NCBI RefSeq assembly: GCF_003323715.1
Contig: NZ_QOIN01000045.1
Location: 185,200-249,199 of the forward strand
Reading direction: 5' to 3'
From: Streptomyces diacarni
Lineage (GTDB): Bacteria > Actinomycetota > Actinomycetes > Streptomycetales > Streptomycetaceae
Length of the DNA stretch: 64,000 nucleotides
Shown: piece after piece, positions 49,714 to 58,044 of the stretch
How the letters are laid out: each line of letters opens with the position of its first letter
How positions within the stretch are numbered: position 1 is the first letter of the stretch
Made by a program: the position numbers and the translations under genes
The notes under the pieces: generated by a model
The model's input: only the letters and a program-made list of their open reading frames with translations
Told to the model about the DNA's origin: nothing
The model's database searches: none

Positions 49714-50935
49714 ACTGCTCCCGGCCCACCCCCAGCACCGAGCGCAGCGCCGCGTCCAGTCCCGCGCTCTCACCGCCGTCCTCGCGGCCCGCCCGGTCGT
49801 AGAGCGCGACGAGCGCGTCCGCGCCCCACTCCTCGGCCACCATCCGGCAGGCCAGCCAGCCGCCCTCGTAGGCGCGGGCCAGGCGGGTGGGGTCGTTGTC
49901 GAAGCGGAAGTCCTCCTCGGTGGGCAGCGCCCGCAGCGGCGAGGACCCGCCACGGCCCGCGTCCAGATCGTCCACCGCGCGGGCGAGTTCGGGCGCCGCC
50001 CGGCGCGGCGTGAGCTTCGCCGTGCGGTAGCCCGCCCAGTCGGCGATGCCCTCGGAAAGCCACATCGGCGTCGCACCGGTGGTCTGCCGCCGGGTCGCCA
50101 CATGGGTGGTCTCGTGCGTGAGGACCACCTGCCTGCCCTGCTCGCTGAGAGCGGCGAACGCCCGCGGGTTGACGACGATGCGGTCGGCGGGCGCGTCCCC
50201 CTGCCCGGCCCCGTCCTGCGCCTCCCCCGTGGTGACGGCCGCGATCCCCGCATAGGAAGAAGCGGGAGACCTCAACAGGCGGCCCATCGCCTCGGTGGAG
50301 GACGGGGCCTGGAGCACCGTCCGGCGGGTCCACCCGCGCGGCCACGTCCCCGCCACCGCGGGCACCGCACGGTCGGCGGCGCCCGCCAGGGCGCGCAGCG
50401 CCGACCGCTTACGGCCCACACCCAGCACGAGAGAGTGCTCACCGCGCACGACGGTCACCGTGCCCTGCTCCCACAGCTGCGTGGTGCTGCCGGACGCCTC
50501 CCCGGCCAGGCGCCAGTCGCCGTCCCGCCGCACGAAGCGCAGCCGCTCGGTTTCGGTGGTGGCGGCCCGGTCGTACCCGGCCAGGCGGTGGCGCAGCCGG
50601 GCCCGGACGGTGGCCTCGTCGCCGTCGCGCCTGACGTCCGCCACCCGGTAGCCCCACTCCCCCAGCGGGAGCCTGCGCAGGTTGGCGTAGACCCGCCGCT
50701 GCTCGGCGCGGTAGCGGTCGGCGTGCGGGTCGAGCGCGGCCAGATAGCCGGCCCTGTCGCCCTCGCGCACGGCGGCGGCCTGCCCGTCCAGAACGGTCTG
50801 GAAGGGGCGGACGTCCCCGCCGTCGTCCCCCGCGTCGCCGGCGGCCGGGGCGCAGGCGCCGAGCACGCACAGCAGGACCGGCACGAGCCCCCGGCGGACC
50901 GCGCGCCCGCCGGGGGCTCCGTGTGGCCTGTTCAC
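49652..50935 (-). CDS. Putative secreted lipoprotein metallopeptidase
   Basis: A 427-residue protein. The N-terminus (RRGLVPVLLCVLGACAP) looks like a lipoprotein signal with lipobox Cys near residue 28. A tail domain of NTF2-like character follows, then a gluzincin-type site: VVLTHETTHVATRR (H-E-X2-H) with TPMWLSEGIADWAGY supplying the third ligand Glu. This is the peptidase MA-like layout. No substrate can be named. GTG 50935 is the best start; the ribosome site is weak. Its 3' end overlaps the convergent GT87 gene. Confidence 0.82.
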   Translation of the reverse strand: MNRPHGAPGGRAVRRGLVPVLLCVLGACAPAAGDAGDDGGDVRPFQTVLDGQAAAVREGDRAGYLAALDPHADRYRAEQRRVYANLRRLPLGEWGYRVADVRRDGDEATVRARLRHRLAGYDRAATTETERLRFVRRDGDWRLAGEASGSTTQLWEQGTVTVVRGEHSLVLGVGRKRSALRALAGAADRAVPAVAGTWPRGWTRRTVLQAPSSTEAMGRLLRSPASSYAGIAAVTTGEAQDGAGQGDAPADRIVVNPRAFAALSEQGRQVVLTHETTHVATRRQTTGATPMWLSEGIADWAGYRTAKLTPRRAAPELARAVDDLDAGRGGSSPLRALPTEEDFRFDNDPTRLARAYEGGWLACRMVAEEWGADALVALYDRAGREDGGESAGLDAALRSVLGVGREQFTDRWRAYVTAQLGRGPSRG

Positions 50936-50997
50936 CCCATCGAGGGTACGGGCGCGGGGCCCCGGCGGCCGGTGGGGCGGTGCGGCAGGTGGGGCGG

Positions 50998-52056
50998 TCA
51001 GGGCCTGGTGACGGAGGAGATCGGCATCATGCCCACCGGGTCGTAGCGCACCGGGGCCCCGGGGTGCGGGGCGTGCACGACCTGTCCGTTGCCCATGTAC
51101 ATCGCCACATGGCTGGCGTCGTCCCGGTAGACGATCAGGTCGCCGGGGCGGGCCTCGCCGAGTGGAACCTGGCGGCCCGCCGAGCGCTGCGCCTGCGACG
51201 TACGCGGGATCGAGGTGCCCGCCTGCGCGTACGCCCACTGCGTCAGCCCCGAGCAGTCGAACGCGCCGGGTCCGGCCGCGCCCCACGCGTACGGGCGGCC
51301 GACGGCGGACCTCGCGGCGGCGGCAGCGGCGGCGGCACGGCCCGAGGAGGCCTTGGCCCCGCCGGACCCCACCTTCGAGCCGCCGTCGGCACCGCGCCCG
51401 CCCCTGGAGGCGCGCTCGCGCTCGGCGCGCTCCTGCGCGGTGAGCCGGCCCAGGAGCCGCTTGGCGGCCGAGAGCTTCTTGCGCACGCTCTTCTTCTGCC
51501 GGCTGAGCGCGTCCTGCAACCCGTCGAGCTGCTCGACCTTCCCCGCGGCCTCGGTGCGCTGCTGCTGCAGATTCCGCTGGGCGGTCTGCAACTGGCGCAG
51601 CTTGAGCATCTGGCGGCTGCCGATCCGGTCGAGGGTGGTGGCCTTGTCCAGATAGCCCTCGGGGTCGGAGGTGAGCATCAGCGTCAGCGCCGGGTCGATG
51701 CCTCCCGAGCGGTACTGGGCGCCCGCGAGGCCGCCGAGCGTGTCGCGCAGCCGGTTGACCTTCGACTGGCCGCGTGCGACGGCGTCCTGCGCGTCGGAGA
51801 CCTGTTCGCGCAGCTTGCCGGCGCGCTCCGCCACCCCGTTGTACTTCTCGGTGGCGACCTCCGCCTGCTCGTAGAGGCCGTCGATACGGGCGTTGACGCT
51901 CTTGGCGGACGGTTTGTCAGCGCCGGGGTCCGCGCCGGCGGGCGCGGGCGTGAGCGCGGCCGCCGCACCCGCGGCAGCGGCCGACAGCACGGTGACCCGC
52001 GCGGTCCAGCTCTGCGCGGGCGGCGAGGTACGTCGAGGGGACCGGTGGGATGCCAC
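50998..52056 (-). CDS. NlpC/P60 peptidoglycan endopeptidase (copy 1)
   Basis: A 352-residue secreted hydrolase. A signal peptide (residues 1-42, ending AGADPG) is followed by a coiled-coil domain (about 50-200) that probably autoinhibits or localises the enzyme. A Gly/Ala linker precedes the NlpC/P60 domain (about 245-352), with catalytic Cys in GAFDCSGLTQWAY, His in ASHVAMYMGNGQ and a third residue in VVHAPHPG. It cuts the peptide stem of peptidoglycan. It is a close paralogue of the next gene upstream, with the same ASHRSPRR/ASHRRPKQ start and GTG codon. A promoter candidate lies at 52098-52126. Confidence 0.92.
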   Translation of the reverse strand: MASHRSPRRTSPPAQSWTARVTVLSAAAAGAAAALTPAPAGADPGADKPSAKSVNARIDGLYEQAEVATEKYNGVAERAGKLREQVSDAQDAVARGQSKVNRLRDTLGGLAGAQYRSGGIDPALTLMLTSDPEGYLDKATTLDRIGSRQMLKLRQLQTAQRNLQQQRTEAAGKVEQLDGLQDALSRQKKSVRKKLSAAKRLLGRLTAQERAERERASRGGRGADGGSKVGSGGAKASSGRAAAAAAAARSAVGRPYAWGAAGPGAFDCSGLTQWAYAQAGTSIPRTSQAQRSAGRQVPLGEARPGDLIVYRDDASHVAMYMGNGQVVHAPHPGAPVRYDPVGMMPISSVTRP

Positions 52057-52097
52057 TGGAGGACGCGTTCCTTCCGCTAGGCGACGTGCGCCCGCAG

Positions 52098-52126
52098 AAT
52101 GTAGCCGTGCCCTCACTGACGGCAAA
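52098..52126 (-). promoter_or_regulatory. Candidate promoter of NlpC/P60 copy 1
   Basis: On the minus strand TTTGCC (52121-52126), a 17-base spacer and TACATT (52098-52103). It gives a leader of about 35 bases before GTG 52056, so copy 1 need not depend on read-through from copy 2. Confidence 0.45.
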
Positions 52127-52225
52127 GGACCGCTCACGGCCGGTAAGTCCTGGCGCGCGGTGCGGCGTTCGGCGATCACGCAGGTCACCGGGGTGGCTCC
52201 CGGGTCATCCGCAGTCGGAGGCTTT

Positions 52226-52241
52226 CACCCGTACGAAGGAC
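52226..52241. repeat. 16-mer shared with the region upstream of pfkA
   Basis: CACCCGTACGAAGGAC is identical to 34315-34330. Both copies are intergenic and both lie upstream of minus-strand genes (NlpC/P60 copy 1 and pfkA). It may be a shared promoter or operator element. Confidence 0.5.
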
Positions 52242-52352
52242 GTTTAGCGGTCATCACACTGGCTGTTGATCGTGGGGCGGCCGGTGCCCTCCCGCCGCTC
52301 GCGCCATCCGCGTGCGGGCCCTGGCCCGTCACCCGCGCGCGAGCCGGAGACC

Positions 52353-53384
52353 TCAGCCCACCCGGACGCCGTACTGGAAGGGCATGTTGCCCATCGCCTC
52401 GAAGCGCACCGAGGCGCCCGGCTTCGGCGCGTGCAGCACCTGCCCGTTGCCGGCGTAGAGACCGATGTGGTGCAGGTCGCCGTAGAAGAGGACCAGGTCG
52501 CCCGGCTTGAGGGCGCTCTGGCTGGCGATCCGGGTGCCGGCGCTCGCCTGCGCCTGGGAGGTCCGCGGCAGCGAGACACCCGCCTGCTGGTACGCCCAGG
52601 ACGTCAGCCCCGAGCAGTCGAACGAGCTCGGCCCGGTGGCGCCCCACACGTAGGGGCTGCCTATCTTCGTCTTGGCGGCGGCCAGCGCGGCGGCGGCGCG
52701 GCCCGAACCGGGCTTCACGTCGCCGAGGTCGGCACGGTCGCTGGAGGCCCGGTCCGCGCGCTTCTGCTTCGCGGCGAGCTTCGCCTTCTCCTTGGCGGTC
52801 AGCGAGTTGAGGAGCGTCTGGGCCTCGGAGAGCTTGCCCTGGATCTCCTTCTTCTTCTTGCCGAGCGCCGTGCGCGTGCTGGAGAGGTCCTTCAGCTTCC
52901 CGGAGGCTTCCTTGCGCTGCTGCGCGAGGCTCCGCTGCTTGCCCTGGATCTTCTTCAGCGCGGTGGTCTGCTTGGTGCTCAACTGGTCCATGGCCGAGGC
53001 CTTGTCCAGGTAGTTGTCCGGGTCGGACGAGAGGAAGAGCTGCAGCGACGGGTCGATACCGCCCGTGCGGTACTGCGCGGTGGCGACGGAACCGAGCTGG
53101 TTGCGCATCTTGTTGAGCTGGCCCTGGCCGCGCGCGACGCTGTCCTGGAGATTCTCGACCTCCGTGGAGAGCTTGGACTGCTTCTCCTTGGCGCCGTTGT
53201 ACTTCTCGGTGGCGGCCTCGGCGTCCTCGTAGAGCTTGTCGACCTTCTCCTTGACGCTCTTCTTGGAGGTCTGCGGGTCGGCGTGTGCCGCCTGGGAGGT
53301 GAGGGCGACGGCCGCGGCGGCGGTCATGGTGAGGACACTGACGCGAGCGCGGTTCGGCTGCTTGGGACGACGGTGGGACGCCAC
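52353..53384 (-). CDS. NlpC/P60 peptidoglycan endopeptidase (copy 2)
   Basis: A 343-residue paralogue of the downstream gene with the same layout: signal peptide (VSVLTMTAAAAVALTSQAAHA), Lys/Gln-rich coiled-coil (about 45-205), short linker and NlpC/P60 domain with catalytic Cys in SSFDCSGLTSWAY, His in LHHIGLYAGNGQ and HAPKPG. GTG 53384 has AAGGAG nine bases upstream. It is preceded by a strong promoter candidate (53553-53581) and a ~160-base leader. The pair probably arose by duplication. Confidence 0.93.
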   Translation of the reverse strand: MASHRRPKQPNRARVSVLTMTAAAAVALTSQAAHADPQTSKKSVKEKVDKLYEDAEAATEKYNGAKEKQSKLSTEVENLQDSVARGQGQLNKMRNQLGSVATAQYRTGGIDPSLQLFLSSDPDNYLDKASAMDQLSTKQTTALKKIQGKQRSLAQQRKEASGKLKDLSSTRTALGKKKKEIQGKLSEAQTLLNSLTAKEKAKLAAKQKRADRASSDRADLGDVKPGSGRAAAALAAAKTKIGSPYVWGATGPSSFDCSGLTSWAYQQAGVSLPRTSQAQASAGTRIASQSALKPGDLVLFYGDLHHIGLYAGNGQVLHAPKPGASVRFEAMGNMPFQYGVRVG

Positions 53385-53734
53385 TGGGGCGAGCTCCTTC
53401 TTCCTCTCAGCCGCCTGCCGGTCGGTCAGTTCCGGCTCCGCGTCGCCGGACCACACCACCCGACGGGGGCGGCGGTCTCAACTCGACGGAACGAGGCGGT
53501 CCTCCGCCGTCACCCCGGATAGGTGATCACCCGAGCGGAGGTTCGAAGCCAGAGATTAGCCACGCGTAGTGATCGGATCAAATCCCTCCAGGAAAAAGAT
53601 GACTCACGGCCGCATTCTTTACCCGCCTCCCACTCAGGGCGAGCACGGCCTCACGCTTCGCACACGCGACAGGGCGAGGGACCGTGATGCAGGCCACACC
53701 CGGAGACCCGGACCCGTGTTCGTTCGCGGGCGCC
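53385..53734. other. 350-base upstream region and leader of NlpC/P60 copy 2
   Basis: Holds the promoter at 53553-53581 and a structured GC-rich leader between about 53545 and 53385. A short palindrome TGATCGGATCA (53570-53580) overlaps the -35 side. The right part (53600-53734), between this promoter and the convergent end of the NYN-domain gene, shows nothing recognisable. Confidence 0.5.
53553..53581 (-). promoter_or_regulatory. Promoter of NlpC/P60 copy 2
   Basis: On the minus strand TTGATC (53576-53581), a 17-base spacer and TAATCT (53553-53558): one of the best housekeeping-sigma matches in the window. Transcription would start near 53546, about 160 bases before the GTG. Confidence 0.6.
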
Positions 53735-55168
53735 CTACGTGCGCGCGAGGCGCTTGAGGAGAAGAGTCGCCGCGACGGGCCTGGCGCCGGCGGCCGCGCA
53801 ACCGTCCGCCACCTCGCGGTCGCTGGAGACCACCACGACGGGGCGGCCCGGCGGCTCGGCGCGCACCAGCCGGCGGATCAGCTCGTCCGCCGTCTGGCCC
53901 GGCTTGGAGAAGAGCACCCGCACCCCGCGCGGCGGTGCCAGCAGCACCGGCGCCGCGAGCTCAGCGCCGTCGAACACGCAGGTGACCTCCGCGTTCGACT
54001 GGGCCGCCAGCCCGGCCAGGCCCCCCAGCAGCCGCAGCCGCTGCTTCTCCAGCGGCATCGCGGGATAGCCGGTCTTGGTGACGTTGTAGCCGTCCACCAC
54101 CAGATGCGCCTGGGGCAGCGCCAGCAACTGGTCGAGCAGCGCGGGATCCGTCGCCGACAGCGCCCTGGCCGCGACGTCCTTGGGCGACATCCGGCCCGGC
54201 TCGACCGCCTCGACGGTGTCGGCCGGACGCGACTCGGACGGCGGCAGCGCCAACTCCCTGCGCAGCCCCTGCGCCGCGTCCAGCACCGTGTCCAGCAGCA
54301 GCCGCACGCGCATGTCCTCGACGCTGCGGCCCTCACGCGCCGCACGGCGCTGCGCCTCCAGCGCCGACTCGCTCTCCGCCAGCCGGGACTTCAGGCGCCG
54401 CACCTCGCTGTCGGAGGCCGCCTTGTCGGCGCCCGCGGCCGACCGCACCACCTCCAGCTCGGACTGCACCTTGCGCAGCGCGGCCTCACCGCGGCGCACG
54501 TCCGCCTGGGCGCTGCGCAGCCTGCGCTGGGTGCCGTCGAGCTCCTTGCGCAGTGTTTCCACGTCGCGCCGCGCCCGCTCCGCGTCGTCGCGGGCGGCGT
54601 TCCTGGCGTGGGAGAGCTCCTCGCGCAGCCTGGTCAGCTCCCGCTGCGCCTCCTCGCCCGCCCGCTCGGCCTGCGCCCGCTGGGCCTCCTCGCCCGCGGC
54701 GGCGACCAGCTTCGCCCATCCTGCGGGCCGCAGAACGTAACCGACGGCGGCCACGTCGACCGGGTCGGCGGCCGGGGGCGGGGCGCCCTCGTCCAGCGCG
54801 CCCGCCAGCTCGGGCAGCCGCTCGCGCAGCCGGGAGGCGATCCGCTGCCGGAAGACGGCGTCCGACTCCAGGGCCGCCGCCATGGCGTTGCCGCCGAACT
54901 TGACGCGGCGCTGCGGGGTGAAGCGCGCGTACTGCCGCAGCGGGGGCGGCAGTTGTGCGACGGTCAGTCCGCCCAGCGCGTCGCCGGTGAACGCGACGAC
55001 GCGCCGGCGCACCTTCTCCGGCAGTGGCCGCTCCAGGCCCTCGGCGTCCGCGTCACGTCCGTCGGGGCCGCTTTGCGGCTGAGGGCCCGTGTCAGGACCG
55101 GTCGGCCCCGGGGGCGCCTCGGCAGCCTTCTTCGGCCGCCGAGGCTCGCCGCCCGTCCGTTCCTCCAC
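53735..55168 (-). CDS. NYN-domain (YacP-like) putative RNA-binding protein
   Basis: A 477-residue protein. A Pro/Gly-rich head is followed by a conserved N-terminal region (FTPQRRVKFGGNAMAAALESDAVFRQRIASRLRE in parts), a long coiled coil (about residues 165-290, e.g. AERARRDVETLRKELDGTQ) and a C-terminal NYN/PIN-like nuclease domain (about 345-477). The latter shows HLVVDGYNVTKTG, VTCVFDGAEL and VVVVSSDREVADGC, the acidic residues expected in YacP/Rae1-type ribonucleases. It may cleave RNA. GTG 55168. Convergent with nothing close; the zinc-ribbon gene lies upstream on the same strand. Confidence 0.85.
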   Translation of the reverse strand: MEERTGGEPRRPKKAAEAPPGPTGPDTGPQPQSGPDGRDADAEGLERPLPEKVRRRVVAFTGDALGGLTVAQLPPPLRQYARFTPQRRVKFGGNAMAAALESDAVFRQRIASRLRERLPELAGALDEGAPPPAADPVDVAAVGYVLRPAGWAKLVAAAGEEAQRAQAERAGEEAQRELTRLREELSHARNAARDDAERARRDVETLRKELDGTQRRLRSAQADVRRGEAALRKVQSELEVVRSAAGADKAASDSEVRRLKSRLAESESALEAQRRAAREGRSVEDMRVRLLLDTVLDAAQGLRRELALPPSESRPADTVEAVEPGRMSPKDVAARALSATDPALLDQLLALPQAHLVVDGYNVTKTGYPAMPLEKQRLRLLGGLAGLAAQSNAEVTCVFDGAELAAPVLLAPPRGVRVLFSKPGQTADELIRRLVRAEPPGRPVVVVSSDREVADGCAAAGARPVAATLLLKRLART

Positions 55169-55223
55169 CGGTCACACCTGCCGTCTCACGCCCTGATTTC
55201 CCGAGCCCTGTCCTGTCCGAGCC

Positions 55224-55463
55224 CTACACCTGAGCGCTGGGCCGGTCCACCAGTTCGATCTGGTCCACGGCGTTGCACCATCGGCAGCGCACGGACTCGA
55301 TGGTCTCACTGAGCACCTCGCGCTCCTCCACCTTCGGCGCTCCGGCCAGGTCCAGATGGACGTACTCCACCACCTTGCTGGACCGGGTCACATCGAACCG
55401 GGTCAGGTTGCCGCACAGGGTGCAGCGCCAGCGGGTCTCGTCCGTGGGCGTGGGGACCGCCAT
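55224..55463 (-). CDS. Small zinc-ribbon protein
   Basis: A 79-residue protein with two Cys pairs, RCTLCGN (C14, C17) and VRCRWCNA (about C59, C62), that should bind zinc. The N-terminal MAVPTPTDETRW and the order of motifs look like a small conserved actinobacterial protein of unknown function. ATG 55463. It is 55 bases upstream of the NYN-domain gene on the same strand and could be cotranscribed with it. Confidence 0.82.
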   Translation of the reverse strand: MAVPTPTDETRWRCTLCGNLTRFDVTRSSKVVEYVHLDLAGAPKVEEREVLSETIESVRCRWCNAVDQIELVDRPSAQV

Positions 55464-55670
55464 CGTCGTGAGTCCTCGATTCCTGAGGTCGGTGTTCCTT
55501 GGGGTCGGATCGGTCGGTGTGCGCGCTTCCGCCTTCCGTGCGCTCTCGTGGACACGTCACGGACATGCGGGAAGGCGTCACGTGCCGTCAACCCTACGGC
55601 CTGGGGCCGTCCGCGTGCCCGTGCGTGTGTCGAGGAGCATGCCCAGCGAGCGAGCCGTCATGATCCCGTC

Positions 55671-56414
55671 ATGGACGGCACCGACGGCACCGACCGCGCC
55701 GCCGCCGCGACCCGGGGCCGCGGCGGGGGGCCGCGCCCCCTCGTGACGTACGCCCTGATCTGCTGCTGCGGCCTGCTCTTCCTGATCGGTCCTGCCTCCG
55801 GGCTCGTCCCGTCCTACGGCACGGGGCGGGCGCTCGCGCAGGCGCAGTCCGGCTACTTCGACCGGTGGGGCGTGGTGCCCCGCGCGCTGCTGAGCGGCGC
55901 CACACGCCCGCTGCTGACCCCTGCGACCGCGCTGTTCCTGCACGGGAACTGGCTCCACCTGCTCGGGAACGTGCTGTTCCTCAGCGTCTTCGGCAAGGCG
56001 GTCGAGCAGCGCATGGGGCCGGTGCGCTTCGCCCTCCTCTATTTGAGCGCCGGCTACGTGGCCATGCTCTGCTACGCGGCGGCGCACCCGGCCTCGGGCC
56101 AGTCGCTGGTCGGTGCCTCGGGAGCGGTCTCCGCCGTGCTGGGCGCCTTCTTGTACCTGTACCCGCGCACCAGGGTCACCAGCGTCTTCCCCTTCCTCTT
56201 CTTCCTCCCGCTGCGCTTCCCCGCCTGGGTGGTCCTCCTCTTCTGGCTCACCCTCCAGTGGCTGGCCACGCGCCGGGACGAGGGCGGCCCGGGCGTCGCC
56301 TACCTCGTACATGTGGTCGGTTTCACGCTGGGCTTCCTCCTCGTCTGGCTGAGCTACCGCCGGGCTACAGTGACCGGGCCAACCCCGGCGTGCGAGGGAG
56401 AGACCAAGCCGTGA
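55671..56414 (+). CDS. Rhomboid-family intramembrane serine protease
   Basis: A 247-residue membrane protein with about six or seven segments. The rhomboid core is recognisable: LFLHGNWLHLLGNVLFLSVFG, catalytic Ser in SLVGASGAVSAVLGAF and catalytic His in AYLVHVVGFTLGFLL. It cleaves membrane-anchored proteins within the bilayer; the substrate is unknown. ATG 55671 has no strong ribosome site. The stop overlaps the GTG of the AsnC-like gene (GTGA), so the two are translationally coupled. Confidence 0.9.
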   Translation: MDGTDGTDRAAAATRGRGGGPRPLVTYALICCCGLLFLIGPASGLVPSYGTGRALAQAQSGYFDRWGVVPRALLSGATRPLLTPATALFLHGNWLHLLGNVLFLSVFGKAVEQRMGPVRFALLYLSAGYVAMLCYAAAHPASGQSLVGASGAVSAVLGAFLYLYPRTRVTSVFPFLFFLPLRFPAWVVLLFWLTLQWLATRRDEGGPGVAYLVHVVGFTLGFLLVWLSYRRATVTGPTPACEGETKP

Positions 56415-56692
56415 TCACATCGATCGTCCTCATCCGGACGAGCACCGAGCGCATCCCCGAGATCGCCGAGCAGATCGCCGCCATCGACGGTGTCAGCGAG
56501 GTCTACTCCGTGACCGGTGCCCACGACCTGATCGCCATGGTCCGCGTCGCCGAGCACGACGACCTCGCCGACATCATCCCCGGCCGCATCAGCAAGGTCC
56601 CCGGCGTCCAGTCCACCGAGACCCACATCGCGTTTCGCACCTACTCCCAACACGACCTGGAGACGGCCTTCGCCATCGGCCTGGACTCCTGA
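56411..56692 (+). CDS. Lrp/AsnC-type RAM-domain protein without HTH
   Basis: A 93-residue stand-alone RAM (ligand-binding) domain of the Lrp/AsnC family: ITSIVLIRTSTERIPEIAEQIAAIDGV (in parts), VYSVTGAHDLIAMVRVAEHDDLADII and KVPGVQSTETHIAFRTYS. There is no DNA-binding domain, so it may bind an amino acid or partner proteins, or form mixed oligomers. The GTG start has GAGGGAGAG upstream and overlaps the rhomboid stop. Confidence 0.92.
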   Translation: MITSIVLIRTSTERIPEIAEQIAAIDGVSEVYSVTGAHDLIAMVRVAEHDDLADIIPGRISKVPGVQSTETHIAFRTYSQHDLETAFAIGLDS

Positions 56693-56768
56693 GCCGGACA
56701 CTCGAAGGCGACGGGTCCGGGCGGTGCCGCACGCCGGCGTGCGCGGGTGGGGCTGAAAGACTCCTGAC

Positions 56769-57227
56769 GTGAGGTCACAGGGGCTGCGGTTGCGGTGGAG
56801 GCCGGTGCCGCGGTGGGGGCGGTGGGTGGCGGCGGGTTACCTGGTGGGGTTCCTGGAAGGGGGCTGCGCCCACCTGTTCGACCTGCTGCGGGGCGGTATC
56901 CACGTGTACGCCCCGGTCGCGGCCGTGCCGTGGCAGGTGTTCTTCGTGGGGCTCGTGGTGCTGGACCCGCTCGTGGCCGTCCTCGTCGCGGGGGCGCGCG
57001 CTGCCGGGGTGTGGCTGGCGGGGGCGGTGATGACCGCGGACGTGGTGGCGAACTGGGTCGTGGACTGGCAGTGGGTGCGCGAGGACCCGGGCTGGGCGCT
57101 GCGGCCCGTGGGACTGCTGCCGATCACGCTGTTCGGGGTGTTCGTGCTGGTGACGTGCGCGCCCTTGGCGCGGGCGGTGGAATCGGGTGGTCGCCTGCGT
57201 GCGGGCGTCGGTAGCGTGCCGGGATGA
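56769..57227 (+). CDS. Small membrane protein of unknown function
   Basis: A 152-residue protein with four predicted membrane segments (WVAAGYLVGFLEGGCAHLF; WQVFFVGLVVLDPLVAVLVAG; VWLAGAVMTADVVANWVVDW; LLPITLFGVFVLVTCAPLA). Conserved-looking residues Cys and His in GGCAHLFDL and Asp in VVDWQW could form a site. No family recognised. GTG start. The next gene starts in its stop codon (ATGA), so they are coupled. Confidence 0.7.
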   Translation: MRSQGLRLRWRPVPRWGRWVAAGYLVGFLEGGCAHLFDLLRGGIHVYAPVAAVPWQVFFVGLVVLDPLVAVLVAGARAAGVWLAGAVMTADVVANWVVDWQWVREDPGWALRPVGLLPITLFGVFVLVTCAPLARAVESGGRLRAGVGSVPG

Positions 57228-57589
57228 GTACGCAGGGGACGGCGGAGAAGGCGACGACCACGCTGTGGCGGCCCACGGGCCCGAAGGAGCTTCAGCTGGT
57301 ACGGGAGTCGGGCTGGCGTGCGTGGCCCGCACGGCTGCCGGAGCAGCCGCTCTTCTACCCCGTGCTGAACGAGGACTACGCGGTCCGCATCGCCCGCGAC
57401 TGGAACGTCAAGCACGACGGGGCGGGCTATGTGACGCGCTTCGCCGTCGAGTCGGCCTTCCTCGCCCGGTATCCCGTGCGGCAGGCGGGTGGCGAGACGA
57501 TCCTCGAACTGTGGGTGCCCGCCGAGGAGCTGGACGAGTTCAACGCGCACCTCGTGGGGCCGATCGAGGTCGTGCACGAGTTCCGCTGA
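57224..57589 (+). CDS. Conserved hypothetical protein (ADP-ribosylation/crystallin J1-annotated type)
   Basis: A 121-residue cytoplasmic protein: TTTLWRPTGPKELQLVRESGWRAWPARLPEQPLFYPVLNE, RIARDWNVKHDGAGYVTRFAV and ELWVPAEELDEFNAHLVGPIEVV (in parts). This pattern is common in actinobacteria and is often annotated as an ADP-ribosylation/crystallin J1 homologue, a name I would not take as function. It has no enzymatic motif that I can see. ATG overlaps the upstream stop by four bases. Confidence 0.75.
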   Translation: MSTQGTAEKATTTLWRPTGPKELQLVRESGWRAWPARLPEQPLFYPVLNEDYAVRIARDWNVKHDGAGYVTRFAVESAFLARYPVRQAGGETILELWVPAEELDEFNAHLVGPIEVVHEFR

Positions 57590-57627
57590 CGGGTGGTTCC
57601 GCCGACGAGTCTGGGATCCTCTCCCTC

Positions 57628-58044
57628 ATGTGGCGCGAACGGATACTGGCCCGCGACCCCGAAGCCGTGCCCGCGGCTCCCGCGACCGGACGGGCGCTCG
57701 CCGAGATCCCGCGGGTTCTCGGGCAGCCGCTGCCCGAGGCGCTCGCCGCGCTGTTGCGGGAGTGCGACGGCGTACGCGACGAGGACGGCACGGACGTGGT
57801 GTGGAGCGCCGCGCGGATCGCGGCCGACAACGCCGCGTTCCGCTCCTCGCCCGAGTTCGCCGGGCTCTACATGCCGTTCGAGCCGCTGCTGTTCTTCGGC
57901 TACGACGGGGGCGGCGACCAGTTCGCTTTCGTGCGGGTACCGAGGCGGGAGGAGGACGTGTTCGTCTGGGAACACGAGACCGACTCGCGCACGTGGGCGG
58001 CGGCAGGGCTGGACGACTACCTGCGCCTGGCGCTGGGCGGTTAG
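57628..58044 (+). CDS. SMI1/KNR4-family protein
   Basis: A 138-residue protein with the SMI1/KNR4 pattern: AEIPRVLGQPLPEALAALLRECDGV, LLFFGYDGGGDQFAFV and VFVWEHETDSRTWAAAGLDDYL. Members often serve as immunity proteins against contact-dependent or polymorphic toxins, but no toxin gene is next to this one. ATG 57628 follows the previous gene after 38 bases. Its 3' end overlaps the convergent LysR gene by four bases. Confidence 0.85.
   Translation: MWRERILARDPEAVPAAPATGRALAEIPRVLGQPLPEALAALLRECDGVRDEDGTDVVWSAARIAADNAAFRSSPEFAGLYMPFEPLLFFGYDGGGDQFAFVRVPRREEDVFVWEHETDSRTWAAAGLDDYLRLALGG

Noticed and set aside
57224..57589. ADP-ribosylglycohydrolase function for the 121-residue protein
   Set aside because: The common database name is not supported: it is too short and lacks the acidic metal-binding motifs.
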